In this document: positions 25,845 to 34,218 of the stretch, in pieces
Numbering within the stretch: the stretch's first letter is position 1
How the letters are laid out: every line of letters begins with the position of its first letter
Source: Tessaracoccus lacteus
GTDB lineage: Bacteria > Actinomycetota > Actinomycetes > Propionibacteriales > Propionibacteriaceae
Reading direction: 5' to 3'
Assembly: GCF_029917005.1 (NCBI RefSeq)
Contig: NZ_CP123967.1
Coordinates: 434,001 to 498,000, forward strand
DNA: 64,000 bases
Notes under the pieces: model-generated
Database searches by the model: none
Seen by the model: only the letters and a program-made list of their open reading frames with translations
What the model was told of the DNA's origin: nothing
Translations under genes and position numbers: made by a program

Positions 25845-26438
25845 TCAGGCCATGAAGAATGCCTTGGTTCCCTCGAACATCATCTGCACGGAGAGCAGGA
25901 CGAGGATCATGCCCATCAGCCGCTCGACTGCGACCAGCGCGCGAGTGCCCACGACCCGCTGCAGGAACCCGGAGAAGTACAGGGTCACGGTGGTGACCAG
26001 CCAGGACATGACCAGGCCGCCGAGGTACCAGGGCACGTTGTCGGGGTCCTGGCTCACGAACACCACGATCATGGCTAGCAGCGACGGTCCCGCGACGTAC
26101 GGCACGGCCAGCGGCACGATGAAGGGCTCCTCGTGCGTGACGGGCTCCTTGAGGCTCTTCTCGGGGGTGGGGAACACCATCCGGATGGCGATGAGCATCA
26201 GGATGACGCCGCCCGCGGCTTTCAGGGCCGCCTCGTCGATGTGGAGGACGGTCAGCAGTCCCTTGCCGGCGAACACGAAGACCACCATCACCAGCAGCGC
26301 GATCAGGCACTCGCGCAGGATCACCCACTGGCGACGCTCGGGGCTGGTCTTGCGCAGCGACGTGAGGAACAGCGGCACGTTGCCGAGGGGATCCATGATC
26401 AGGAGGAAGGTCATTCCGGCGGTGAGCATGATCTCCAT
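25845..26438 (-). CDS. MarC-family integral membrane protein
   Basis: 197 residues with six hydrophobic helices. TFLLIMDPLGNVPLFLTSLR is the MarC/YhgN signature, GGVILMLIAIRMVF lies in the third helix, and VPLAVPYVAGPSLLAMIVVF is the inverted counterpart. Family function is unresolved; it was once linked to multiple antibiotic resistance, but this has been withdrawn. The gene has an unusually structured 5' leader (26490-26586) of ~150 bases. Confidence 0.92.
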   Translation of the reverse strand: MEIMLTAGMTFLLIMDPLGNVPLFLTSLRKTSPERRQWVILRECLIALLVMVVFVFAGKGLLTVLHIDEAALKAAGGVILMLIAIRMVFPTPEKSLKEPVTHEEPFIVPLAVPYVAGPSLLAMIVVFVSQDPDNVPWYLGGLVMSWLVTTVTLYFSGFLQRVVGTRALVAVERLMGMILVLLSVQMMFEGTKAFFMA

Positions 26439-26489
26439 GCGGCGGGGCTCCTAGTCGCGCTCGGCGGACGAATGTCGTCCGGGCAAGGC

Positions 26490-26586
26490 GATGGGCCGAG
26501 CGGTGGTGCGCTCGGCCCATCTCAATCACCCTGGCGAGGGTGATGTAAGACACACCCGGAGGTGGTCAGAGGCCTAGTCTAGACCA
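26490..26586 (-). ncRNA. Candidate structured 5' leader of the MarC gene
   Basis: Three consecutive stems in the transcribed (minus) direction: GTGGTC/GACCAC (26561-26566 with 26581-26586), ATCACCCT/AGGGTGAT with a 4-nt loop (26525-26532 with 26537-26544), and a perfect 13-bp stem GATGGGCCGAGCG with its complement (26490-26502 with 26509-26521). The last stem ends 52 bases before the ATG. I recognise no known riboswitch class. Confidence 0.4.
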
Positions 26587-26751
26587 CGGCCCTGGCTGGG
26601 CCAAACGCCGGTCCCCTCCGCGTCGTCGCGCCGTCTATGAAGATGACGCCGCAGCGGCAAACCCCGGTCGCCTCCGGCACTGACCCCGCAGCGCCTCCAG
26701 GCGTGTGTTGCGCTGCCTACGGACCCGACGCAGTGCCTGCCGCGCGGATCA

Positions 26752-26891
26752 CGAAAATCGGGCATTGGTCGGTTCTCCCCTGTCCGGTCGCGAAAAGCGT
26801 TCATAGCCTGACGGGCCAGGTCGACGCGCCACCAGGCGGTGGGCGATTCTCGACGCGCGACCGGGGAGAAGTGGGCACTGTTCGAAATTCG
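26752..26891. repeat. 140-bp inverted-repeat element, copy 2 (diverged)
   Basis: It aligns end to end and in the same orientation with 1133-1272, sharing CGAAAA-CG at one end, GCCTGACGGGC in the centre, GGGCGATTCTCG and ACCGGGGAGAA near the other end, and ATTCG at the terminus. The arms here are less perfectly complementary than in copy 1. The remaining parts of the 26439-27073 gap hold the MarC leader and the CoA-transferase terminator; 26591-26750 shows nothing recognisable. Confidence 0.6.
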
Positions 26892-27026
26892 TGCGGACGA
26901 CTGCTTCACCGATTTCGAGGGACCGACCTCGGCGGGATGGTTCGGCATCGCCTGCGCTCTGCTCGGCGGGTTGAGTTCCCTGGTCGGTCCTGGGTCGGGG
27001 CTTTCGTCCCTGACGGTCTGAACGCA

Positions 27027-27060
27027 CGAGTGCCCCACCACTGCTGCGGTGGGGCACTCG
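27027..27060 (-). terminator. Terminator of the CoA-transferase gene
   Basis: CGAGTGCCCCACC (27027-27039) and GGTGGGGCACTCG (27048-27060) form a perfect 13-bp stem with an 8-nt loop, 14 bases beyond the stop codon. Confidence 0.85.
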
Positions 27061-27073
27061 GCTGTCTCGTGGA

Positions 27074-28588
27074 TCAGGCCTGCATGGTGCCGGTCTCGAG
27101 GAAGCGCACGTGCCAGCCGAGGGCGGTGGCGAGGTCGTGCGGGGTGTGCTGCCCGTTGGCCTTGGTCGCGGCGAACTTCACGTACTCGCGCAGGGGCTCC
27201 TTGTAGTCCGGGTGCGCGCAGTTCTCGATGATGACCTGGGCGCGCTGGCGGGGAGCCAGGCCGCGGAGGTCGGCGAGACCCTGCTCGGTGATGATGACCT
27301 GGACGTCGTGCTCCGTGTGGTCGACGTGGTTGACCATCGGGACGATGCAGGAGATCGCGCCGCCCTTGGCCGTCGACGGGGTCACGAACGAGGAGATCCA
27401 GCCGTTGCGGGTGAAGTCGCCCGAGCCGCCGATGCCGTTCTGCATGCGCGAACCCATGACGTGGGTGGAGTTCACGTTGCCGTAGATGTCGGCTTCGATC
27501 ATACCGTTGCAGGCGATGACGCCGAGTCGACGGATGACCTCGGGGTGGTTCGAGACGTCCTGCGGGCGAAGGACGATCTTCTCGCGGTACATCGCGGCGT
27601 TCTCGTTCATGCGGTGCGCGGCCTCGGGAGACAGCGAGAACGCCGTGGCCGAGGCGACGGTGAGCTTGCCGGAGTCGAGCAGGTCGACCATGCCGTCCTG
27701 GATGACCTCGGTGTAGGAAGTCAGGCGCTCGAACGGGCCGTCGAGCAGGCCGGCGAGGACCGCGTTGGCGATGTTGCCGACGCCGGACTGCAGCGGAAGG
27801 AGGTTTTTGGGCAGTCGACCCTGCTTCACCTCGTTGCTCAGGAAGTCGAGCAGGTTGTTCGCGATCGCGCGGGAGTCGTCGTCGAGCGGCTTGAAGGGCG
27901 AGTTGCGGTCGGGGTCGTCCGTGACGATGACGCCGATGACCTTCTCCGACTTGATCCGCATGACCTGGTCGCCGATGCGGTCTCCGGGGTTGATCAGCGG
28001 GATCGGCGCGCGGCGGGGCGGCAGGGCGCCGATCGGGTAGTAGATGTCGTGCATGCCGAAGAGATCCTCGGACTGCCACTCGTTGACCTCGATGATGATG
28101 TGCTTCGCGTACTCGAGGTAGGTGCGGTTCATGCCGACCGACGACGACGGGATGATGTTGCCGTCGGCGTCGATGCCGCTGGCCTCGACGACGGCGAGGT
28201 CGAGGGGGCCGAGGAAGCCCTGGAAGACCTGAGGTGCCATGTGGGACAGGTGGATGTCCTGGTAGTACGTGACGCCCGAGTTGATGGCCTTGCGCATGTC
28301 CGGGTCGGACTGGTACGGGGCGCGGTAGGAGACGCCGCCGGTCCGCGCGAGCGCTCCGTCGAGCTCGGGGGCCGTCGAGGCGCCGGTCCACACGCCGACC
28401 TTGAACTCCTCGCCGCGGTCGTGGGCCGCGTTGATGACGTCGGCCAGCGCTACCGGGAACTCCTTGGGGTAGCCGGCGCCGGTGAACCCGGAGAAGCCGA
28501 TGTTCCAGCCGTTCTTGACGAGTGCGGCAGCGTCCTGTGCCGACATGACCTTGCTCTTGAACAGTTCGCTGTGAATGCGACCTGACAT
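27074..28588 (-). CDS. Acetyl-CoA hydrolase/transferase family protein (succinyl-CoA:acetate/propionate CoA-transferase)
   Basis: 504 residues from the ATG at 28588, preceded by AAGGAGGACAG; the longer frame has no ribosome site. Class I CoA-transferase of the Cat1/AarC type: GWNIGFSGFTGAGYPKEFP opens the first domain, NMNRTYLEYA-like and IPLINPGDRIGDQ follow, and IITEQGLADLRGLAPRQRA carries the catalytic Glu. QSGVGNIANAVLAGL and VASATAFSLSPEAAH bind CoA. In propionic-acid bacteria this enzyme passes CoA from propionyl-CoA to succinate in the Wood-Werkman cycle, a role I infer here. It stands alone. Confidence 0.9.
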   Translation of the reverse strand: MSGRIHSELFKSKVMSAQDAAALVKNGWNIGFSGFTGAGYPKEFPVALADVINAAHDRGEEFKVGVWTGASTAPELDGALARTGGVSYRAPYQSDPDMRKAINSGVTYYQDIHLSHMAPQVFQGFLGPLDLAVVEASGIDADGNIIPSSSVGMNRTYLEYAKHIIIEVNEWQSEDLFGMHDIYYPIGALPPRRAPIPLINPGDRIGDQVMRIKSEKVIGVIVTDDPDRNSPFKPLDDDSRAIANNLLDFLSNEVKQGRLPKNLLPLQSGVGNIANAVLAGLLDGPFERLTSYTEVIQDGMVDLLDSGKLTVASATAFSLSPEAAHRMNENAAMYREKIVLRPQDVSNHPEVIRRLGVIACNGMIEADIYGNVNSTHVMGSRMQNGIGGSGDFTRNGWISSFVTPSTAKGGAISCIVPMVNHVDHTEHDVQVIITEQGLADLRGLAPRQRAQVIIENCAHPDYKEPLREYVKFAATKANGQHTPHDLATALGWHVRFLETGTMQA

Positions 28589-28726
28589 CTGTCCTCCTTG
28601 AAGAGATCGCGGTGCTGCGCCCAACCCTAGCGGTCGCCCCCCAGACAACATGTCGGGGCCGCCCAAATCGCCAATGACAAGATTCAATCGAGGGCGGCTG
28701 GTTCATCGAGTGGACGAGTAGGACCG

Positions 28727-29593
28727 CTAGTCGGTACGGAAAGCGAAGGCTGCGACGGCATCCAGCCGCGGAAAGCCGATCGCCACGTCCGCGGCGGCGG
28801 CGGTGACGGGCTTCGCACAGTACGCGACGGAGAGGCCTGCTGCGGCGAACATCCCCAGGTCGTTGGCCCCGTCGCCCACAGCGACGGACATGGCAGGGTC
28901 GACGCCGGACTCGTCGGCGAACCGCAGCAGGTCGCGAGCCTTCTGGTCGCGGTCGACGACCGTGCCGACGACGCGGCCCGTCAGTACCTCGCTGCCATCG
29001 ACGACGGCGGTCTCGAGCTGGTTCGCGTTGTAGAAGTCCAAGCCCAGCTGCTCGGCGAGCGGCCCGACGAGGTGCGTGAAGCCGCCCGAGGTGACCCCGA
29101 CCCGCGCCCCGGCCTGTCGGGCCGCGGCGATGAGTTCGACGGCGCCGGGAGTCAGCGTCATGGCGGGGAACACGTCGTCGAACACGCTGATCGGCAGGCC
29201 TTCCAGGGTGGCGACCCTCTCGCGCAGCGATTCGCCGAAGTCAAGCTCCCCGCGCATGGCGCGCTCGGTGATCTCGGCCACCTCGTCGCCGACGCCGGCG
29301 TGGCCGGCCAGCAGGTCGATGGCCTCGGTGGTGGTCAGGGTGGAGTCGACGTCCATCATCAGCAGCTGCGCGGACAGGCGCGCGATGGGACCGGACACGA
29401 CGCCCACGGCCACGTTCCCGGCGACGGAACGCAGGGCGGCCAGGAGCTGCTCCGGGTCGTCGTGCTCGGTGAAGATGCTGATCCGCTGGCCGTACAGCGT
29501 CTCGTCGCTGATGACCTGCTCGGACTGGGGGACGAGCGCCACCAGCGAGGCGGGGATGGGGCCCATGGCGGCCAACGTCACGCGGATCTCCAT
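28727..29593 (-). CDS. serB: Phosphoserine phosphatase SerB
   Basis: 288 residues. A degenerate ACT-like N-terminal domain (~1-90) precedes the HAD catalytic core. Motif I DVDSTLTTTEAIDLLA (first Asp is the nucleophile) is near 100-115. The helical cap has GELDFGESLRERVATLEGLP, a SerB signature in which Glu and Arg bind the serine. Motif II is GVTSGGFTHLVGPLAEQL, Lys lies in RDQKARDLL, and motif IV is AVGDGANDLGMFAAAG. It carries out the last step of serine synthesis. A 138-bp gap separates it from the CoA-transferase. Confidence 0.95.
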   Translation of the reverse strand: MEIRVTLAAMGPIPASLVALVPQSEQVISDETLYGQRISIFTEHDDPEQLLAALRSVAGNVAVGVVSGPIARLSAQLLMMDVDSTLTTTEAIDLLAGHAGVGDEVAEITERAMRGELDFGESLRERVATLEGLPISVFDDVFPAMTLTPGAVELIAAARQAGARVGVTSGGFTHLVGPLAEQLGLDFYNANQLETAVVDGSEVLTGRVVGTVVDRDQKARDLLRFADESGVDPAMSVAVGDGANDLGMFAAAGLSVAYCAKPVTAAAADVAIGFPRLDAVAAFAFRTD

Positions 29594-29645
29594 GCTGAGA
29601 GCCTAGCCGGGACCGATCCGCGTCCCCGTCGCGCCCGGAAACGGC

Positions 29646-29673
29646 GAAAGCCGCGCCCGAAGGCGCGGCTTTC
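29646..29673 (-). terminator. Terminator of the HtrA-type protease gene
   Basis: GAAAGCCGCGCC (29646-29657) and GGCGCGGCTTTC (29662-29673) form a perfect 12-bp stem with a CGAA tetraloop between the protease gene and serB. Confidence 0.85.
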
Positions 29674-29745
29674 ACACAGGGAGATTCTCAACGAAGTTCC
29701 TGCCAACCTGTCTCCTCTCGTCGACGATGATGAAGTCTGACGCGG

Positions 29746-31254
29746 TCAGTTCGCGGCGGCGGTCGGAGTCACCGAAACGTCCTGCTCCGTGCCGTTGCGG
29801 ATCACGGTGAGCGTCATGGGCTTGCCGACCTGGCCGGCCCTGACGAGCGCGACGAGCGACTCGGTCGAGGAGACCGCGTTGCCGTTGACGGCGGTGACGA
29901 CGTCGCCCGCCTCGAGGCCAGCCTCCGCCGCGCCCGAACCCTCGGTCACGGACACGATCTGCGCGCCCTGCTGGCCGGTGCCGGTCACGTCGGTCGCGGT
30001 GACGCCGAGTTGCGGGTGCTCGGCGGTGCCGTTGGTGATGAGCTGGTCGACGACGTACTTGACCTGGTCGGAGCCGATCGCGAAACCGATGCCGATGTTG
30101 CCGGACGACGACTCGCTCGACGAGGACGAGGAGAGCGTCGCGATCGAGCTGGTGATGCCGACCAGCTCGCCCGAGGTGTTCACGAGCGCGCCGCCGGAGT
30201 TGCCGGGGTTGATCGCCGCGTTGGTCTGGATGGCCGCCGTCACGACCGTCTCGCTGGTGGAGGTGGTCGCGCTTTGGTTCTGCTGCTGTTGCTGCTGACC
30301 ACCGAACGGGTTGTTGCCGTTCTGGGGCACCTGCGTCTGGGACTCGGTGGTCGTGTCGTCGGTCACGGCCTCGGTGGTGACGGGCCGGTTGAGGGCCGAC
30401 ACGATGCCGGTGGTGACGGTGTCCGCGAGGCCGAGCGGGTTGCCGATCGCCATCACCGGGTCGCCGACCGAGAGGGCCGTGTTGTCGCCGTACGACATCA
30501 CGGCGAGGTCCTTGGGCGGGTTGTCCATCTTGATGACCGCGAGGTCGGTCGACGGGTCGGTGCCGACGATGGTCGCCGCGTAGGACACGTTGTTGAGGAG
30601 CACCGTGATCGTCGCACCGCTCATGCCGGACACGACGTGGTTGTTGGTCACGATGTACCCGTCGGCGTCGATCACGACGCCCGAGCCCTGGGCCTCGCCG
30701 GAGGAGCTGACCACGTCGATCGCGACGACGGACTGTGTGGCGGCCTCCGCGACGGTGGTCCAGTTCGGGTTCGACGCGTCCGCCTGCACAACGGTGGTCG
30801 TGACGCCCGAGGCGGATGTAGAGTCGCCGAGCTGAGTCGCCGCGTAGCCGGCGCCGCCTCCCGCACCCACGGCGAGGAGCGCGAGCGCGAGCACGCCCGC
30901 CACCTTGCTGCGGCCCTTCGAGCGGGTCTTGGTTTGCGTCCCGGCGGTGGCCTGGGGCTGGCCGAAGGGGCCGACCGGCTGGTAGCCGGGGTTGCTGGTG
31001 GGGTAGCCCTGCTGAGCGTCGGGGCCGCTGGTGGGGAACCCCTGCTGCGAGGTGAGGTTGAGCGTCGGCTCGTTGACCGACGTGGATGCCTGCTGGGGCT
31101 GTTGGGTCGCTTGCGGCTGGGGCTGCGCCTGCTGCGGCTGATGCGCGGCGTCACCCTGTGCGGCCCACTGCTGCCGCGGGGCCGACTCGCGGGGGGTACC
31201 GGACGTGCTCCACGCCTCGCGGCTCCAGGGGTTCGGGTGCTGCTCGTTGCTCAT
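29746..31254 (-). CDS. HtrA/DegP-like membrane-anchored serine protease with PDZ domain
   Basis: 502 residues from the ATG at 31254. A Gln/Pro-rich cytosolic tail (~1-115) precedes one membrane helix (VAGVLALALLAVGAGGGAGYAA). The trypsin-like domain has His in TNNHVVSG, Asp in TDLAVIK and Ser in NPGNSGGALV, so the triad is intact. An unusual low-complexity insert rich in Thr and Gln (NPFGGQQQQQQNQS) sits in the protease domain before the active Ser. A PDZ domain closes the protein. It degrades or refolds misfolded exported proteins outside the membrane. Confidence 0.93.
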   Translation of the reverse strand: MSNEQHPNPWSREAWSTSGTPRESAPRQQWAAQGDAAHQPQQAQPQPQATQQPQQASTSVNEPTLNLTSQQGFPTSGPDAQQGYPTSNPGYQPVGPFGQPQATAGTQTKTRSKGRSKVAGVLALALLAVGAGGGAGYAATQLGDSTSASGVTTTVVQADASNPNWTTVAEAATQSVVAIDVVSSSGEAQGSGVVIDADGYIVTNNHVVSGMSGATITVLLNNVSYAATIVGTDPSTDLAVIKMDNPPKDLAVMSYGDNTALSVGDPVMAIGNPLGLADTVTTGIVSALNRPVTTEAVTDDTTTESQTQVPQNGNNPFGGQQQQQQNQSATTSTSETVVTAAIQTNAAINPGNSGGALVNTSGELVGITSSIATLSSSSSSESSSGNIGIGFAIGSDQVKYVVDQLITNGTAEHPQLGVTATDVTGTGQQGAQIVSVTEGSGAAEAGLEAGDVVTAVNGNAVSSTESLVALVRAGQVGKPMTLTVIRNGTEQDVSVTPTAAAN

Positions 31255-31394
31255 GTCCACTATGAAACCCTGCGACCCTATGTGAATCCTGTGCGTTGGC
31301 TGATGGGTCGCTAAGACTCCTGGCGTTGTCGATATTCGTGATGTGGGCCGGCCGGAGGGGCGATGGCGGGCTGGCAAGGGGTTCCATCGCGCCG

Positions 31395-31711
31395 GGTCGT
31401 CGAGCCCTTCGACAGGCTCAGGGCCCTTCGACAGGCTCAGGGAACCGGGGCGGCTCAGCCCTTCTGCCGGGTCGCCGAGCTCGTCGAGGTGCCTCGAGCG
31501 GAGCGAGAGGGCGATGCGTGGGCTCAGCCCTTCGACAGGGTCAGGGAACCGGGGCGGCTCAGCCCTTCTGCCGGGTCGCCGAGCTCGTCGAGGTGCCTCG
31601 AGCGGAGCGAGAGGGCGATGCGTGGGCTCAGCCCTTCGACAGGGTCAGGGAACCGGGGCGGCTCAGGGCCCTTCGACAGGCTCAGGGAACCGGTGAGGCT
31701 CGGCGAGCCGG
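31395..31711. repeat. Dispersed-repeat cluster with a perfect 104-bp tandem duplication
   Basis: The 457-bp gap upstream of the protease gene is mostly the CCCTTCGACAGGCTCAGGG repeat family. Positions 31441-31544 and 31545-31648 are identical over 104 bp, indicating a recent duplication. No protein-coding signal was found. The only other content of the gap is the protease promoter region at 31255-31390. Confidence 0.92.
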
Positions 31712-32704
31712 TCAGCGCAGCGTGGTCACCGTCACGGTGAAATTGGGATCCTGCGCCGCCACCTGGGTCTGCCCGAGGCGGACGTTCAGCTCCCGACGGT
31801 AGGGCAGGTGGGAGTTGAACACGCACCAGAGCTGTCCGCCCGGACGCAGGACGCGGGCGGCGTCGTCGAACATGGCGAGCGTGTCGGTGGTGTCCTTGGC
31901 CACGCCCTGGTGGAACGGCGGATTGGTGACGATGGCGTCGAAGGAATCGTCCTCGAAGCCGTCCAGCCCGGCGCCCCAGGACGCGTCGACCTCGAGCCCG
32001 TTGACCTCCGCCGCGACGGACGTGCCGGCGACGGCCGACCAGCTGACGTCGCGCGCGCTGACGTTGAGTCCGTCCTTCGCCAGGCGCATGGAGAGCGTGC
32101 CGTTGCCGCAGCCGAAGTCCAGCACGTCGTCGGCCTCCAGACCGGGCGTCCGGCCCCCGCCGGCCAGCGCCATCATCAGGAGCCGGGAGCCGGGGTCGAT
32201 CTTCGTGCCGCCGAACGTGTACCCGTGCGCCGCGACCGCGAAGCCGAAGTCCTCGTGCATGCGCACCTTGGGCCAGTCGGACTCCTGGTTCTCCGGGCCC
32301 CACGCGCGCAGCACGCGGGACTTCGAGCGGCCGAGCGACGCGGCGACGGCGGCGAAGTGCTTGTTCAGTACCTCGTTCATGCTGCGATTCATGTGCTTGA
32401 TGCGTGCGCCGCCGACGAAGGTCACGTCCGGCGCGCCCTGCACGGCTGCGGCCTGCTCGTCGAGCGCGGCGAGCGACTTCGGGAGTCGGGAGAGCGCGAC
32501 GTCGACGCCGTGCAGGTCGTCGGGGTGCTCGACGAGGAGGTCGGGGTCGACGAGGGAGGCGTCGCGCCAGTCGTCGCAGAACACGCGGACGTCGGGGGTC
32601 AGGGTGAGTGCGTCGGCCACCAGTTCGGGGGCGTCGAACACCGCCACAGCCGAAGCCTGCTTCGGCGCCTCGTCCCAGATCAGTTCGTCAACCACGTCGC
32701 GCAT
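31712..32704 (-). CDS. RsmC/RlmG-like rRNA guanine-N2 methyltransferase
   Basis: 330 residues. Two Rossmann-like halves, as in RsmC and RlmG: an N-terminal degenerate domain (SAVAVFDAPELVADAL...DVALSRLPKSLAALDEQ) and a catalytic C-terminal domain. SAM motif I is VLDFGCGNGTLSMRLAKDG, and the catalytic NPPF motif is IVTNPPFHQGVAKDT, placed as in guanine-N2 enzymes of rRNA. FGGTKIDPGSRLLM matches the family's pre-motif segment. It most likely methylates a guanine of ribosomal RNA; the exact base is not shown. Its 3' end touches the repeat cluster. Confidence 0.87.
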   Translation of the reverse strand: MRDVVDELIWDEAPKQASAVAVFDAPELVADALTLTPDVRVFCDDWRDASLVDPDLLVEHPDDLHGVDVALSRLPKSLAALDEQAAAVQGAPDVTFVGGARIKHMNRSMNEVLNKHFAAVAASLGRSKSRVLRAWGPENQESDWPKVRMHEDFGFAVAAHGYTFGGTKIDPGSRLLMMALAGGGRTPGLEADDVLDFGCGNGTLSMRLAKDGLNVSARDVSWSAVAGTSVAAEVNGLEVDASWGAGLDGFEDDSFDAIVTNPPFHQGVAKDTTDTLAMFDDAARVLRPGGQLWCVFNSHLPYRRELNVRLGQTQVAAQDPNFTVTVTTLR

Positions 32705-32767
32705 GCACCGATCCTAGAGTGCGGCACCGCCGACCCGCAGCGTAGGTTGGTGCCCGTGAAGGACCCC

Positions 32768-33397
32768 ATGGAGTTCCACGTGACCATCGACCCGTCCGAC
32801 GATGCGGCCGTCGCCCTGCTCCACGAACTCGCGGGCCGCGGCGAGGTGATGGTGCCAGTGCACGGTCCGGGCACCGCGCTGGTGCTCGGGGGCGCGCGTT
32901 CCGGCAAGTCGTTCTGGGCGGAGTCGCAGCTCGCCGACGAGGCGAACGTCGAGTACGTCGCCACTTCCTACTACGACCCCACCGACGCCGAATGGGTCGA
33001 GCGGATCCGGCTGCACCGCGAGCGGCGGCCCTCGTCGTGGCGCACGACCGAGACCGTCGACTTGCCCGCGGTCCTCGCCGCCGATGACCCGGCTCCCGTG
33101 CTCGTCGACTGCCTCGCGGTGTGGCTCGACAGGGTGCTGTTCGACGCAGACGCCTGGGACGACGCGCCGGGCTGGCGTGGGACCCTCCGCTCAAAGGTCG
33201 ACGGGCTGGTCGACGCCATCCGCTCCACGCGCCGCGACGTCATCTTCGTCACCAACGAGGTCGGCCTCGGCATCGTGCCCGCCACCCCGGGCGGCCGCCT
33301 GTACCGCGACGAGCTCGGTCGGCTCAACGTCGCCGTCGCCGCCGTCGTCGACGAGGTGTGGACCTGCACCGCCGGTATCGCCAGGCGCATCCGGTGA
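32768..33397 (+). CDS. cobU: Adenosylcobinamide kinase / adenosylcobinamide-phosphate guanylyltransferase
   Basis: 209 residues from the ATG at 32768, with AAGGA four bases away; a GTG at 32756 is possible. The P-loop is LVLGGARSGKSFWAESQ, followed by EYVATSYYDPTDAEWVERIRLHRERRPSSWRT (the loop with the His used for guanylylation). LVDCLAVWLDRVLF and FVTNEVGLGIVPATPGGRLYRDELG are CobU/CobP hallmarks. It phosphorylates adenosylcobinamide and adds GMP in late cobalamin assembly. A ~35-residue N-terminal extension precedes the P-loop. It shares a GTGA overlap with cobS. Confidence 0.92.
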   Translation: MEFHVTIDPSDDAAVALLHELAGRGEVMVPVHGPGTALVLGGARSGKSFWAESQLADEANVEYVATSYYDPTDAEWVERIRLHRERRPSSWRTTETVDLPAVLAADDPAPVLVDCLAVWLDRVLFDADAWDDAPGWRGTLRSKVDGLVDAIRSTRRDVIFVTNEVGLGIVPATPGGRLYRDELGRLNVAVAAVVDEVWTCTAGIARRIR

Positions 33398-34161
33398 GGG
33401 CGCTGCTCGAGGCCACCGGCCTTTTCACGCTCATCCCCGTGCGGCCGTTCGACGTCGACCGCGACACCGCCCGTCGCGCCATGGCGGCGATGCCGTGGCT
33501 CGGGCTTGCGCTCGGCTCGGTTGCTGGCCTCGTGTTCGTTGCTGTGGCGCGGTTCGCGTCGCCGCTGCTCGGCGCGGTTCTCGCGCTGGCAGTCCTCGCA
33601 GCCGCCACCGGAGCCCTCCACCTCGACGGTGTGGCGGACACTGCCGACGGGCTCGGCTCCCGCAAGCCGGCCGAGGACGCGCTGGCGATCATGAAGCGCT
33701 CCGACATCGGCCCGATGGGCGTCGTGACGCTGCTGTTCGTGCTGCTGGTCGACGTGACCGCGGCTGTGTCGCTGCCCGGTGCGTGGGTCGGAGGGGCCGC
33801 GATCGCGTGCGCGGCGATGGCCGGCCGCGCGGCGGTCATGACCGCCACCGTGTCCCAGTCGTCCGCCCGCGCCGTCGGATTCGGTGCGCTGTTTGTCGGC
33901 GTGACCCCGCGCTGGGAGGCGGCAGCCAACCTGGCCGTCGTCGCGGCCGTCACCCTCGGGCTGGGCTGGCTGACCGGGGGAGTGCACGCTCTGGCCGCGT
34001 TCACCGTCGCGGGTGTGGCCGCGGCCGTCGTAGCGGTCGTCTGGGGACGGCACCTGCTGCGCCGCCTCGGCGGCTGGACCGGCGACCTGTTCGGGTCGCT
34101 CATCGAGGTCACCCAGGCTGCGTTCCTTGTCGTTGCCGCCTTGACCATCGGGTCGATCTAG
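33394..34161 (+). CDS. cobS: Adenosylcobinamide-GDP ribazoletransferase (cobalamin synthase)
   Basis: 255-residue integral membrane enzyme that joins alpha-ribazole to adenosylcobinamide-GDP. FTLIPVRPFDVDRDTARRAMAAMPWLGL is the N-terminal landmark, and ALHLDGVADTADGLGSRKPAEDALAIMKRSDIGPMGV contains the conserved acidic DGxADTxDG and D-S-IG-G motifs. Six or so hydrophobic helices are visible. It starts with GTG, overlapping the cobU stop by 4 bases, so the two catalyse consecutive steps from one mRNA. A palindromic repeat array follows after 57 bases. Confidence 0.93.
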   Translation: MRALLEATGLFTLIPVRPFDVDRDTARRAMAAMPWLGLALGSVAGLVFVAVARFASPLLGAVLALAVLAAATGALHLDGVADTADGLGSRKPAEDALAIMKRSDIGPMGVVTLLFVLLVDVTAAVSLPGAWVGGAAIACAAMAGRAAVMTATVSQSSARAVGFGALFVGVTPRWEAAANLAVVAAVTLGLGWLTGGVHALAAFTVAGVAAAVVAVVWGRHLLRRLGGWTGDLFGSLIEVTQAAFLVVAALTIGSI

Positions 34162-34218
34162 CGCGACCCCGTCGTCCGCCCGCTGGCTGGCTGCTAGCTG
34201 GTCCCGTCGCCCGCTCAG

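Noticed and set aside
25570-26553. Long frame overlapping the MarC gene in another phase
   Set aside because: Arg/His/Pro-rich translation without hydrophobic helices; the MarC frame has the family signature.
31441-31648. Tandem repeats considered as a CRISPR array
   Set aside because: Units are 104 bp, contiguous and identical with no unique spacers, and no cas gene is nearby.
31808-32767. Long upstream extension of the CobU reading frame
   Set aside because: It is antisense to the RsmC/RlmG-like gene; the CobU P-loop begins only ~35 codons after the ATG at 32768.
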